Counted from the stretch's first letter, positions 10,075 through 21,062 are shown. The stretch is DNA of 64,000 nt from Salvia splendens (GCF_004379255.2 NC_056048.1:3534001-3598000), one strand, 5' to 3'. Numbers and translations: made by a program. Notes: generated by a model from the sequence alone, not told the origin.

Positions 10075-13000
10075 CAGCAACCGGAGTCACAGGCAAGCGA
10101 GATGACCGAAGTCACTTCAGAGCCGAACTCAATGACCGTTCGGTTATGCGAAGACGATCCATCCAGAACGGTCAAGATCGGCTTCGCAGGAACGCCTCTA
10201 CTCCGAGAAAAGACCATTCAGCTCCTCAAGGAGTACAAAGATGTCTTTGCATGGTCTTCGTTGGACATGACCGGAGTGCCCCCCGAGGTAATCACTCATC
10301 GGTTAAATATTGATCCTTCAATCCGGCCAGTAAAACAGAAGCAAAGACTCTTTGCGGCAGAAAGAAGCCAAGTCATTCATGACGAAGTCCGCCAATTACT
10401 AAAAGCGGATGTACTATTCGAGGTGAAATATCCTTCTTGGGTGGCCAATCCTGTGATGATCAAGAAAAAAGGAGGAGGATGGCGGATGTGCATAGATTTT
10501 ACCGATCTAAACAAGCACTGTCCTAAAGATTGCTATCCCCTTCCGAATATAGATAAAAAAGTAGAAGCTTTGATCGGCTTCGAAATTTTCTGTTTTCTTG
10601 ACTTATACAAAGGATATCACCAAGTGTTGATGGATGAGAGTGACGCTCCGAAAACAGCTTTCATTACCGATTTCGGCATTTTCGCTTATAAAAAGATGCC
10701 ATTCGGTTTAAAGAATGCCGGAGCCACTTATCAAAGGATGGTAGACAAGCTTTTTCGGCACCTAATCGGAAAACAGGTTGAAGTGTATGTCGACGACATA
10801 GTTGTCAAAAGCAAAAGCACTTCGGAGTACGAAGACAACCTCAAATCCACTCTCGACGTGCTCCGAAAAGCCAACCTCAAACTCAACCCCCAAAAATGTA
10901 CCTTTTTGGTAGATTCGGGAAAATTTCTGGGTTGTTGGGTTTCAAAGGACGGACTCAAGGCAAACCCTTCAAAAGTTCAAGTTATTCAGAACATGGCGAT
11001 GCCGAAGTCCATACACGATGTGCAAAGACTAACTGGATGTCTAGCCGCATTGAATAGATTCCTTTCCCAAGCAGCCGAAAAGCAACTGCCGTTCTTCAAA
11101 GTGTTAAAAAAGGCACCAAAGTTTGAGTGGGGAGCCGAGCAGAAAAAGGCTTTTGACGAGCTCAAAAGTTATTTAGCCGAGCTTCCAATTCTCTCTGCTC
11201 CAACAGATGCCGAAGTGATTTTCTTATACTTAGCGGCATCCGATCAAACCATTAGTGCGGTGCTTGTACGAGAAGAAGGCCTAAAGCAGTTTCCCGTCTA
11301 CTTTACAAGCCGAGCATTAAGAGGTCCAGAAACAAGGTATCAACCTCTGGAAAAAATTGCTCTGGCATTAGTGAATGCAGCAAGGAGACTGCGGCCATAC
11401 TTCTATGCTCACAAGGTATGCGTCTTAACCGATCTGCCTCTTCGGCAAGTTTTGACCAAGCCAGAAGCATCAGGCAGAATCGCCAAATGGGCCATAGAGC
11501 TGGGAGAACACTCAATCGAGTACCTACCTCGGAAAGCCATCAAGGGACAAGCCTTGGCAGATTTTCTTGCAGAGGCCAAGTTCGATCAAGCAATCCCTGT
11601 CATCGCCGAACAGAAAAATTCTGCCAATACCGAACTAGCACAGCCCTTGGAACCCGAAGAAGAGCCGCCGGACTGCTGGAGCGGATTCGTAGATGGAGCT
11701 TCGAATAAAACGGGAAGTGGAGCTGGTATTCTGCTTATCGCTCCCGATGGACACGAGGTAACCTATTCACTTCGGTTCTCATTCCCAACCACTAATAACG
11801 AAGCCGAATACGAAGCCCTCCTTGCCGGACTCCAGCTAGCGCAAAGTCTATGTATCAAGTCTCTCAAAATCCATTGTGATTCACAAATCATAGTGAATCA
11901 CATGTTGGGTACAAGTGAAGCCCGTGATGAGAGGATGAGGAAATATTTAGACAAAGCGCAAAACATTAGCCGAAGTTTCTCTTATTTTCGGATAGTCCGC
12001 ATTCCCAGAGCAGGAAACAGCCGAGCAGATACTTTAAGTAAGTTAGCCGCATGTCCAAGCTCAAAGGTGGAGGAATTGATGCATCGAAGCATTGACGAAG
12101 CTGAGGTACATTCAGTAACCAGCTCGCCGAACTGGATGACGCCGATCTTACAGTATCTAGATCAAGGACAATTGCCCGAGGATAAGAGAGAAGCTCGGAA
12201 GATCACGTGCCGAGCACTTCGGTACGAACTTCATGAAGGAGTCCTCTTTAGAAAGTCTTACCTCCAGCCGTTATTGCGGTGCGTAGGACCAGAAGAGACG
12301 GACTACATCCTCAGAGAAGTTCATGAAGGATCGTGCGGTAGCCACATCGGAGCTAGAGCTTTAGCTAAAAAAGTTCTAAGATGGGGATATTATTGGCCAA
12401 CCTTGGTACAAGAAGCAGTGCAGCTCGTCAAGACCTGCCCGAAGTGCCAAATCCATGCAAATATCCCAAGGATGCCGCAGACCGATCTATCCACTATGCA
12501 GAGCCCTTGGCCTTTTATGCAATGGGGCATAGACATAGTGGGACCACTTCCTCAAGCTCCTCGGCAAATGAAATTTCTAATCGTTGCCGTGGACTACTTT
12601 ACGAAGTGGGTGGAAGCTGAACCATTAGCTACGATAACGAGCTCGAAGGCATTGGATTTCGTCTGGAAGAACATAGTGTGCCGATTTGGCATACCCCACA
12701 TCCTCATTTCGGATAACGGGACTCAGTTCACCGACAAGACGTTCAAGAATTGGTGCCAAGAGCTGAATATTCAACAGCGGTTCACTTCGGTCTCTCATCC
12801 ACAAGCAAACGGACAAACGGAGGTAACAAATCGTATCCTGGTGAAAGGGTTAAAAGCTCGGTTAGAACAAGCCAAAGGACAATGGGTAGAAAATCTCCCT
12901 CAAGTCCTATGGTCCTACCGAACTACACCCACAACCTCCAACGGTGAAACTCCGTACAGTCTTGTGTACGGCACTGAAGCCGTGATTCCGGTGGAGATCG

Positions 13001-13365
13001 GCATACCCAGTCCCCGAACTCTAAATTTCTCGGCAGAAATGAACGACGACGGACTGAGAGCCGAGCTAGATCTTGCCGAAGAAAGAAGAGAATTGGCATG
13101 CATAAAAGCAGCCAAGTACAAGGAGCAAGTAGCCCGGTATTACAACCAAAGGGTGAAGAAGCTGCAATTTCAAGTGGGAGATCTCGTCTTGAGAAACAAC
13201 GAAGTAAGCCGAGCAGAAAAGCTGGGCAAGCTCGAACCCACATGGGAAGGTCCTTATCGGGTGTCAGAAGTCCTCGGCAAAGGGTCTTACAAATTGGCTC
13301 ACATGTCAGGAGAACAGGTACCCCGAACATGGCACATTTCCAACCTCAAAAAGTTCCATTTGTAA
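10069..13365 (+). CDS. Pol polyprotein of element B (RT - RNase H - second RNase H - integrase)
   Basis: The frame is open from just after the gag TAG; the first Met is at 10102, giving 1087 residues if started there. Positions counted from that Met: RT with LDLYKGYHQV and YVDD at 229-232; Ty3-type RNase H about 330-470; second, acquired-type RNase H about 523-660 with Asp in GFVDGAS and HCDSQ; integrase zinc region from about 740 (EVHEGSCGSHIG, CPKCQ); integrase core with Asp near 811 (GIDIVGP), Asp near 871 (SDNGTQF) and Glu near 907 (NGQTE). All key residues are present and no break is seen. It probably reaches the ribosome by readthrough of the stop at 10066. Confidence 0.94.
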   Translation, partial: QSQQPESQASEMTEVTSEPNSMTVRLCEDDPSRTVKIGFAGTPLLREKTIQLLKEYKDVFAWSSLDMTGVPPEVITHRLNIDPSIRPVKQKQRLFAAERSQVIHDEVRQLLKADVLFEVKYPSWVANPVMIKKKGGGWRMCIDFTDLNKHCPKDCYPLPNIDKKVEALIGFEIFCFLDLYKGYHQVLMDESDAPKTAFITDFGIFAYKKMPFGLKNAGATYQRMVDKLFRHLIGKQVEVYVDDIVVKSKSTSEYEDNLKSTLDVLRKANLKLNPQKCTFLVDSGKFLGCWVSKDGLKANPSKVQVIQNMAMPKSIHDVQRLTGCLAALNRFLSQAAEKQLPFFKVLKKAPKFEWGAEQKKAFDELKSYLAELPILSAPTDAEVIFLYLAASDQTISAVLVREEGLKQFPVYFTSRALRGPETRYQPLEKIALALVNAARRLRPYFYAHKVCVLTDLPLRQVLTKPEASGRIAKWAIELGEHSIEYLPRKAIKGQALADFLAEAKFDQAIPVIAEQKNSANTELAQPLEPEEEPPDCWSGFVDGASNKTGSGAGILLIAPDGHEVTYSLRFSFPTTNNEAEYEALLAGLQLAQSLCIKSLKIHCDSQIIVNHMLGTSEARDERMRKYLDKAQNISRSFSYFRIVRIPRAGNSRADTLSKLAACPSSKVEELMHRSIDEAEVHSVTSSPNWMTPILQYLDQGQLPEDKREARKITCRALRYELHEGVLFRKSYLQPLLRCVGPEETDYILREVHEGSCGSHIGARALAKKVLRWGYYWPTLVQEAVQLVKTCPKCQIHANIPRMPQTDLSTMQSPWPFMQWGIDIVGPLPQAPRQMKFLIVAVDYFTKWVEAEPLATITSSKALDFVWKNIVCRFGIPHILISDNGTQFTDKTFKNWCQELNIQQRFTSVSHPQANGQTEVTNRILVKGLKARLEQAKGQWVENLPQVLWSYRTTPTTSNGETPYSLVYGTEAVIPVEIGIPSPRTLNFSAEMNDDGLRAELDLAEERRELACIKAAKYKEQVARYYNQRVKKLQFQVGDLVLRNNEVSRAEKLGKLEPTWEGPYRVSEVLGKGSYKLAHMSGEQVPRTWHISNLKKFHL

Positions 13366-14148
13366 GAGACAGTCCGGTCAGTCAGTCTTGAGTCCTGTTC
13401 GGTCAATGTGCTTTCTTTGGTCTGCTTGGTCTTTGTTTGTCTATGTGCGTTTTGTCTATGTGCGTTGTGTCTGTCTATGTGCGTGTCGTCTCTTACAAAT
13501 GTTACTGAAGTATCTTGTTCTTCGAAGGCTGATCCCCTTCTTAGAACATATACAAGCCAACGATTGTGAGTCAAAGCTTCTACAGAAGATACAAGACCAC
13601 AATTCAGCTTAAACAAGCAGTTCGTCTGAAACGAGCTGCAACAAGCCAACGATTGTGAGTCAAAGCTTCTACAGAAGATACAAGACCACAATTCAGCTTA
13701 AACAAGCAGTTCGTCTGAAACGAGCTGCAACAAGCCAACGATTGTGAGTCAAAGCTTCTACAGAAGATACAAGACCACAATTCAGCTTAAACAAGCAGTT
13801 CGTCTGAAACGAGCTGCAACGAACTGCAATTCGGCTTCTAAAGAGGATACAAGTCCAAGCTTCTAAAGAGGATACAAGACCACAATTCGGCTTAAAAATC
13901 AAGCACTTCGTCTGAAACGAACTGCAACAAAAGTCCGATTCACGCGATAAAACTCGCCGAATTAGGACAAGGGAAAGTCCGATCCCCAAATTAGGACAAC
14001 GGAAAGTTCGATCCGAGCGATAAAACTCGCCAAATTAGGACGCAAACCAAGTCCGGTCAAAGAAGAGTTCACTTCATCAGACCGAGGACAAACATCAACT
14101 TACCCCGCACCTTTATCCAGAATGCCGAAGTGATTCACTTCGCTTTTC
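13366..14148 (+). other. 3' untranslated region of element B
   Basis: This region holds three tandem copies of an 89-base unit and further single motifs shared with element A (AAGTCCGATTCACGCGATAA type). No gene is seen. Near 14091-14105 the sequence jumps from the A-like repeat region to the A-like end just before the polypurine tract, marking the missing 3.2-kb antisense-gene block. Confidence 0.75.
13553..13819 (+). repeat. 89-bp tandem repeat, three copies, in element B
   Basis: The unit starts CAAGCCAACGATTGTGAGTC and ends GTCTGAAACGAGCTGCAA. Copies begin at 13553, 13642 and 13731. Element A has only about two diverged copies of the same unit near 2930-3095, so the array has expanded in B. 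Confidence 0.9.
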
Positions 14149-14159
14149 GGGGGGGGTAG
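14149..14159 (+). other. Polypurine tract of element B
   Basis: A run of G followed by TAG directly precedes the 3' LTR, as in element A. Confidence 0.8.
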
Positions 14160-14841
14160 TGATGGAGTACGTACTAAACAAGCCCATCAGCCTAAAGCCC
14201 AAGAAAGAGTATCAGTTCGGCACAACCAAAGAGTTCGGCCCCAGCCTACAGCTCGGTAAAAGCCAACCAATCAAACTCTGCTCTCAGGTCGGCATCAAGC
14301 TCTACTCTCAGATCGGCAAAAGCTGCTCGGCAATAATTCAGCAGTTCGGTCTCAGTATTCGACCGAACTGGAAGATAGCGGACTCATGCATGACCTCCAC
14401 GACATCCACGACATAATTACTGATGATGTAAGCCACTGCCTAGTTAGTGGCCACGCAGGATCTCATGACCTCCACGACATCCACGACATAATTACTGATG
14501 ATGTAAGCCACTGCCTAGTTAGTGGCCACGCAGGATCTCATGACCTCCATGACCTCCACGACTTAGGGTGGTGATGCAAGCCACAATCTCAGTTCAATAT
14601 ATAAATAGAACTTAGATCTGACAGAGGAGGACGCTCACTCTTTCGTTCTCTAGAGACAGAATAGATTATATAGCAAGTGTGTATTGTAAGCTGTAATCCC
14701 AGATCAAGCAATACAACTCTGCCCTCTTTTCTTCCCGTGGACGTAGATTTACTTCAGTAAATCGAACCACGTAAATTCATTGTGTCGTGATCTTTATTCT
14801 CTACCCGCATTTACAAACATCAGAAATTCGCGGCTTCATCA
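14160..14841 (+). repeat. 3' LTR of element B
   Basis: 682 bases, the same length as the 5' LTR and with no difference I could find by eye, which points to a recent insertion. It is followed by the CCCAC duplication. Confidence 0.95.
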
Positions 14842-14846
14842 CCCAC

Positions 14847-15119
14847 GATCTTGTTAGTGGGGCTGCAAACCACGACCTTAGTTCAATGTATAAATAGAAC
14901 TTAGATCAGATAGAAAAGGGTTAAGCTCTCTAGAGATAAAATACCATATAGCAAGTCTGTGTTGTAAGCTGTAATCCCAGATCAAGCAATACAATCTTGC
15001 CCTCCCTTCTTCCCGTGGACGTAGATTTACTTCAGTAAATCGAACCACGTAAATTCTTTGTGTCGTAATCTTCATTCTCTACCAGCATTTACTAACATCA
15101 GAAATTCGCGGATCCATCA
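14847..15119 (+). repeat. 3' LTR of element A, right piece
   Basis: This continues the LTR begun at 6954 and ends in GGATCCATCA. It carries a TATA-like ATGTATAAATAG near 14887 and the conserved ATTTACTTCAGTAAATCGAA segment that is also in the LTRs of B. Confidence 0.88.
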
Positions 15120-15481
15120 CAACCCATTTTTTATTACATTTCTTAAACCACTGCCGGGTCAAAGTAGGACAATATTTGGGGGAAGGAGGAGGTAGAATAT
15201 TTTTTTATAAATTTTCCAAAACTAAATACAGCCTTTATAAAGTTGTTAGAGGTTGAATGATTAAGGAGAGGCTGAAATTGATATTGTTGTTATAACAAAA
15301 AAGTATCAAAAGTAGTACTCCACTCTTACAATCATTGCATACGACACTTGAGATTTGTTGTGAAAGGAGATTGTAAAACAAAAATTTAGTAGTAAAAGTG
15401 TGCCTACTCACATGTTGCACACTTTGTGTTTTTTAAAAACAATTCTAAAAGTGTTTTCGAAACGTTTTTCTTAAAATAATA

Positions 15482-15660
15482 CTCCCTCCGTCATGGACTA
15501 CTCGCACTTATTTTCTTTTTGGGCGTCCTAAGCTATTTTCACTCTTTTCATTTTTAGTAAAAATTATCACCTACAGCCGTAATTGTTGACTTTGTCTATC
15601 ACTCATTCCTTATTCTCCGTGCCGAAAAGCAAACGTGCGAGTAGTCCGGGACAGAGGGAG
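15482..15660. mobile_element. Stowaway-type MITE
   Basis: It begins CTCCCTCCGTCATGGACTAC and ends GTAGTCCGGGACAGAGGGAG, an inverted repeat of about 20 bases, flanked by TA on both sides. No coding capacity. The 360 bases before it (15120-15479) are AT-rich and show nothing else. Confidence 0.85.
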
Positions 15661-15662
15661 TA

Positions 15663-16512
15663 CTAGTACTAGAAATTAATTTCTAAATGAAATTCGTTTA
15701 TTGCCGAATCTACAACCAAGACGGTAGTATTAATTGTTACAATTCTGATTTATCTGTAATTGAACACCAACAGCCACACTGTTTATTGTTATTCATTTGA
15801 AAGTATGACATATATAAAAGTATATAACGTACAATATTGGAGTACTACATATTGCATAGTTGAGACAAATCATATTTTCAAATGAGTAGACAAAATTACA
15901 TAAATTATAGTAGTATAAACATAATTGTATATTTTAAAATATTTACATTTGAATATATTCATAAATTTAATACTCCTATTTTACTACATATTAACCCTTA
16001 TACAATCGTATAGGAAATGATTAAGTTTTCAAATTAAATATGAACAAATTTAGGAAAAAAATAATTATTGCTTCCTAGTTGCATCTAAAGAATAATTTGG
16101 CTGCATAGTGTAAGCAACAACATTAAGTTTCTTCATCCATTTTTTAAAAACTTAAAACTTTTCATTTGCAACTTCACTATGCATTGTTGTCTCAATTATT
16201 TGTGTCTCGACTTCATTACTATTAAATAATACTTTCCTCTTTTCTGCTTTAATAGAGACATTTCAATTTTTGCACTCGTTTTATAAAAATAATAATCCAT
16301 CCACCCTCTAAAATAAGAACTTTAGAAATGACACGAGTTTTAATGCAAAATTAGTAAAATAAGAAAGCGATAAAAAGAAAAGTGTGTTAATGGAAAATTG
16401 GTCTCACCTCATGAGAGAGAAAAAAATTCTTTAAATAGAAAGTTTCTATTTTAGAGAATTGACCATAAAAGAAAAAAAAAATTCTTTTTTTAAGGAACGG
16501 GAATAGTAAATA
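15663..16512. other. AT-rich intergenic DNA
   Basis: No gene or clear element was recognised. A stretch near 16295-16480 (CCATCCACCCTCTAAAATAAG..) may be a decayed MITE, but no matching right end was found. Confidence 0.5.
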
Positions 16513-16740
16513 CTCTCTCTGTCCCACAAGAATATGCACTCTTTCTTTTTTAGTCCGTCTTACAAGAATATGCACTTTCTAATTTTAGAAACTCTTTTCT
16601 TTCTAATGAGGTGTGACCCGTTCTCCACTATAATACTTTAATGACTTTTTCTTACTATCTCTCGCTTAATTTACCAATTGTCCATTAAAACTCATGTCGA
16701 AGTCGAACCCAAAGTGTATATTTTTTTGGGACGGATGGAG
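16513..16740. mobile_element. Stowaway-type MITE
   Basis: Ends CTCTCTCTGTCCCACAAGAA and TTTTTTTGGGACGGATGGAG are imperfect inverted repeats of the Stowaway type, flanked by TA (16511-16512 and 16741-16742). An AAGAATATGCACTTTCT segment is repeated near the left end. Confidence 0.8.
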
Positions 16741-16950
16741 TAGTTAAAGTAGATGAAAAGTAAATTAAAAGAAAGAATAATATAAAGAACAAGGACTCCT
16801 AATTGAGGATAGACTAAAATATTATAAACCAGAACTCCTAATGACGGACGAATGAAGTATGATAATAGCAAAAAACAAATTAAATAATATTCATTCACGT
16901 CTATTAATTGTATTTTAACCTAACTTTTGAAATTGTCAATTATATAAATA

Positions 16951-17561
16951 AGGGAGGGTTATATTGTTAACTCAATACTTAATTGCTAACTGCGACTAAT
17001 AATAGTCATTGATCAACAAAAAATATCAATAAGGGTATTAAGGTCAATTTCCAACAAATTAGTTAACTAACTTTTGAAAAATATCTCATAACTTTAAAAC
17101 TCATATAACTTTCTCGATTTAAATTATTTTTTCGCACAACATGTATCAAATTAAAGATAATTTCATAAGGATTCTAACGAGATCTCACTCGCATACGTTC
17201 CGATGTCAAAATTCGAAAAAAATTTCAAAAAATTTTAATTTTTTCGTACAGCAACAAATGTCAACATGATATATAAAATATTTCAATATAATACATGTAG
17301 AATGTCAATATAAGCAATGTGTTTCCATTCTCAAAGCATTGTATTGACATTCTCAAAGCATTGTGTTGATATTTTCGAAACAATATACTGACATTTTCAT
17401 CCAAAACCCTAATTTGATAGTTTTTTTATCTTTTTCGATTTAATTAATAAAAATAAAATTACACGTGGCAAATTGTAGACCACAAGTTTTTTGAAATCCT
17501 ATGGTTTTAAATTAGTTGTAGTTTGCAATTAAATGATGAGTTAGCAATTGATTACTCCCCT
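16951..17561 (-). mobile_element. Mutator-like MITE, 611 bp, with 9-bp target duplication
   Basis: Ends AGGGAGGGTTATATTGTTAA and (reverse complement of the right end) AGGGGAGTAATCAATTGCTA form a diverged inverted repeat. The 9-base duplication ATATAAATA flanks it exactly (16942-16950 and 17562-17570). It is inverted relative to two relatives at 37548 and 38228. It has no coding frame. The 9-base duplication suggests mobilisation by a Mutator-like transposase. Confidence 0.75.
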
Positions 17562-17612
17562 ATATAAATAACTACGTATGTATATACTTACTTTTTTTAG
17601 TGGTATACTTAA

Positions 17613-18041
<429 letters not shown>

Positions 18042-18979
18042 ATGAATCTATGGGAGTTTGCCTTAAGTTGGTGGTCCCAAATAAATAATTATGTGTTGAG
18101 TGAAAACATTATTGGTTGTGTTCTTGCGAATTACTCCATTATCTAATTAGTTTTTTCTCAATTTTCTTTCATTGCATTTGTTGGATGATTTTGGTATTTA
18201 ATTGCTTTATTGATCGCATACATAATATCCGAATTAAACTCCTAATTCAAAGTAAAGAGGACGATTGATATTCATTGTTCATGTGAGAAAGTGAAATTCA
18301 ACAGATCTTTAGCACTCTGCTTTTATTGCGATATGAACATCCAAACTCTTATTTTTTATCTGCCAATCTTTCTCTAACCTTAATTGGGGCTATTTTGGTA
18401 TGTCAGTATTGCCCTATCAAATTTTCTTATGTGAATGGTGTCTCTAAATTTATTGGTTGCAGTAATTTGAACAATTGTTGTAGCAATTTGGGGAAGCCAA
18501 AGATTCCTTGCTACTCCGTAGTTCGAAAAGTTTTCTATGAGTAAACGAAAAAGTATGACAACCTTTCTCTATGAGTAAATAAAAGCCAGCCACACACTAA
18601 TTTAATTTTAATATATTAAAATTAAAAATAAATACTCCAAACACATTAAAATTTTGTCAAAATATATGAAAAATAGCTACAATTTATACAAATCATATCC
18701 GTAGCCACTAAATCAAAATATATGAAAAATAGATACAATTTCAATTATTTATACCTCGTTAATTAGTTGTAAAATTTATTTTTAACAAATTCCCAAACAC
18801 TAATTTATCTTAGTATGGTATTTTTGTGATAGAAGAAGGTAAGATTACTTTATCGGTTTTAAAGCCCACTTTCTTTGTATAGGCCTTGCTACAAATTCAA
18901 GAACATAAACAATTTATAGACCCATTAAAAAATTGTACTCCTATTACTAGCTTTTTCTGCTTCTTCTGCATCCTCAAAA
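18042..18979. other. Intergenic region before the PPR gene
   Basis: AT-rich, no gene recognised. It must hold the promoter of the PPR gene. Near 18650-18740 a segment with AAAATATATGAAAAATAG is duplicated. Confidence 0.5.
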
Positions 18980-20728
18980 ATGCGTATAAACAATCTTCCC
19001 CAAATCCCAAATATACCAAAATTCCTAAAATCTGGAAGTGAAAACTCGAGTTCCAAATGGAGAACCCAAATCAATCAAACCCAATTAGTTTCTCAAGCAT
19101 CCACAATTCTCTTGCAGAGACACCCCAAATTATGGCCTTCACTTCTCAAACCCCTGCAAATTTCCCCCAGTTTCACTCCATCTCTGTTCCACCAAATCTT
19201 GAACAGAATCCGAACTCAACCAAAGCTCTGTTTCGATTTCTTCAACTGGGCGCGGAAAAATCTCAGTTTCAAGCCCGACATTGGGGCCCGATCCGAGCTG
19301 ACCCGAATACTATTCGGGTCCGAACTGTCTGAACTCGGTAAGCCAATCTTGAATTCCATAGTTCTAGATTGCCCACCAGCCAAGATTGTTGCTTTATTCC
19401 AGCCGCGCCGAAATGCTGGTTTTCAGAATGTATCCAATGTTTTGAATTCTGTGATCGAATGTTACTGTAGCGAACGAATGTATTTTCAAAGTTTGGATTT
19501 TTATCAGATGGTTAGGAAGAATGGGGCTCGATTGAGTGTGGATGCTAGTTGTAGATTGTTGAACCTTTTAGTTGAGAAGAATGAATTGAGGTTAGCATGG
19601 TGTTTTTATGCTTCGATTGTTAGAGATGGGGTTTTAGGGAACCAGTGTATGTGGTCTGTTGTTGCGAAGATTTTGTATAAAGATGGGAAATTTGAGAGGA
19701 TTGGTGGAATTTTGGAAGTGGGAGTTTGTAGTGGTGAGATGTTTGATTTGATAATTGATGGTTATAGCAAAAGAGGGGATTTTGGAGCTGCTTTGGATTA
19801 TCTGCGTCAGTCTATTGGTAAAGGAATCGGGCCGGGTTTTAGTACTTGCAGCTCGATTTTAGATGGTGCTTGTAGGTATAACAATGGAGAAGTGATTGAG
19901 AATGTTTTATCTTTTATGGTAGAGAAGGGGCTTATCTTGAAAGGTTATGCTTCGGATTATGATTTGATCATCAAGAAGCTTTGTGGTGTGGGGAAAACGT
20001 TCGCAATGGATCTCTTCTTCAAGAGGGCTTGCACTGATGATGTCGATTTCGAATATGCTACATATGAGTGTATGTTTATGGCGTTGCTATGTGAGGGAAG
20101 TAGAGTGGAAGATGCTATAGATTTGTATAACATCATGAAGGGCAAGCGAATTTTGTTAAGTAAAAGATGTTATGATGAGTTTGTGATTGCTCTTTGCCAA
20201 CAGAATCCGTCGTTGCAAATCAGCAACTTGTTAGGTGATATAATCAGAAGGGGCGTAGCATCCATATCTCCGGCCAAAGAGCTTTCTAACTATGTCCGTA
20301 AACAATGTGCAGAGCGTCAGTGGCGAGAGGCAGAGGAACTTTTGGAGTTGGTTCTGGATCGAGAATGGTTGCTTGATCCTCAGTGCTGTGGCTCTTTCGT
20401 GAGACGTTACTGCTCAACCAGACGGATCGATAGAGCGATTTTGCTGCATAATAAGTTGGAGGAGTTGCAGGGCACTTTGGCAACGGACACATATAACATA
20501 CTTGTCGCTGCATTGCTGAGAGGGAGGAGAACCGAAGAGGCGATGAAGGTGTTCGATTATATGAAGAGATGCAAAACAGTTGATAGTGAAAGTTTTGCAC
20601 TCATGATAAGAGGTCTCTGTGAGCAGAAAAAAATGAGGATGGCCATGAAATTGCATGATGAAATGTCAGAATTGGGGCTCAAGCCTGACCAACGAACGTA
20701 TAAGAGGTTAATAACCGGTTTCAGATGA
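18980..20728 (+). CDS. P-class pentatricopeptide repeat (PPR) protein
   Basis: One intron-less frame of 582 residues. The N-terminus is rich in Asn, Ser, Gln and Arg with few acidic residues (MRINNLPQIPNIPKFLKSG), fitting an organelle presequence, more likely mitochondrial. Residues about 100-580 form degenerate 35-residue helical repeats; the clearest are near the end (TYNILVAALLRGRRTEEAMK and SFALMIRGLCEQKKMRMAMK). No E, DYW or SMR domain follows, so it is a P-class protein, a group that binds organellar RNA and affects its stability, splicing or translation. The RNA target cannot be read from the sequence. The start is the first Met of the frame. It recalls Arabidopsis PPR proteins of the At4g21170 kind, but I could not verify this. 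Confidence 0.88.
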   Translation: MRINNLPQIPNIPKFLKSGSENSSSKWRTQINQTQLVSQASTILLQRHPKLWPSLLKPLQISPSFTPSLFHQILNRIRTQPKLCFDFFNWARKNLSFKPDIGARSELTRILFGSELSELGKPILNSIVLDCPPAKIVALFQPRRNAGFQNVSNVLNSVIECYCSERMYFQSLDFYQMVRKNGARLSVDASCRLLNLLVEKNELRLAWCFYASIVRDGVLGNQCMWSVVAKILYKDGKFERIGGILEVGVCSGEMFDLIIDGYSKRGDFGAALDYLRQSIGKGIGPGFSTCSSILDGACRYNNGEVIENVLSFMVEKGLILKGYASDYDLIIKKLCGVGKTFAMDLFFKRACTDDVDFEYATYECMFMALLCEGSRVEDAIDLYNIMKGKRILLSKRCYDEFVIALCQQNPSLQISNLLGDIIRRGVASISPAKELSNYVRKQCAERQWREAEELLELVLDREWLLDPQCCGSFVRRYCSTRRIDRAILLHNKLEELQGTLATDTYNILVAALLRGRRTEEAMKVFDYMKRCKTVDSESFALMIRGLCEQKKMRMAMKLHDEMSELGLKPDQRTYKRLITGFR

Positions 20729-20869
20729 ATCGTCGAGGATTCCTCGAAGATTCATAGTAGACGATGTGTTTATTTTGTCCAATTCTTATCATTACTAATC
20801 GTATATTAAGGGGCTGTTCGGTTGGTAAGATTAAATATGTATTGTGTTTAGTTCATGAGATTGAATCTC

Positions 20870-20988
20870 ACAAATTAATTCTAGATGAATAATCATGTGA
20901 TAATTAGTCATAACTATCCCTTCCAAATAAAATAATCTCACAACTTAATTTTGGATGGATTATCATATGATAATTAGTCGGCAACCAA
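20870..20988 (+). repeat. Direct repeat of about 48 bp with a 70-bp period, 3' of the PPR gene
   Basis: TCTCACAAATTAATTCTAGA..GATAATTAGTC and TCTCACAACTTAATTTTGGA..GATAATTAGTC are two diverged copies. The surrounding GGGGCTGTTCGGTTGG (20811) and GGCAACCAAATGG (20980) resemble the ends of common hAT-like MITEs, but the ends do not pair convincingly. Confidence 0.5.
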
Positions 20989-21062
20989 ATGGTATCTAAG
21001 ATGAGAATGAAAAAGTTTTTGGCTATTTATGCGTTTATCCATTGCTCTATATATCTCCTTAG

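Larger units (their letters stand above)
7279..14841 (+). mobile_element. Complete Tat-lineage LTR retrotransposon B, nested in the LTR of element A
   Basis: The element is 7563 bases long with 682-base LTRs (7279-7960 and 14160-14841) that start TGATGG and end TCATCA and look identical by eye. The target-site duplication CCCAC is at 7274-7278 and 14842-14846. The order is LTR, primer site, gag-protease, pol, repeat region, polypurine tract, LTR. It lacks the roughly 3.2-kb block of element A (about 3636-6881) that holds the antisense gene; the junction is near 14091-14105. All reading frames are open, so it may be able to act by itself. Confidence 0.95.
1..15119 (+). mobile_element. Ty3/gypsy Tat-lineage LTR retrotransposon A, 3' part, interrupted by element B
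   Basis: Element A enters the window inside its reverse transcriptase and runs through pol, a repeat-rich 3' region, a gene on the opposite strand, a polypurine tract and the 3' LTR. The 3' LTR is split: 6954-7278 and 14847-15119 rejoin once element B and its CCCAC duplication are removed. The LTR starts TGATGG and ends CCATCA. The 5' LTR, primer site and gag lie left of the window, so the 5-bp target duplication (CAACC expected at 15120-15124) cannot be checked. Two RNase H domains in pol and an antisense gene near the 3' end are, from general knowledge, marks of the Tat branch (Retand, Grande and RIRE2 relatives). Confidence 0.9.
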
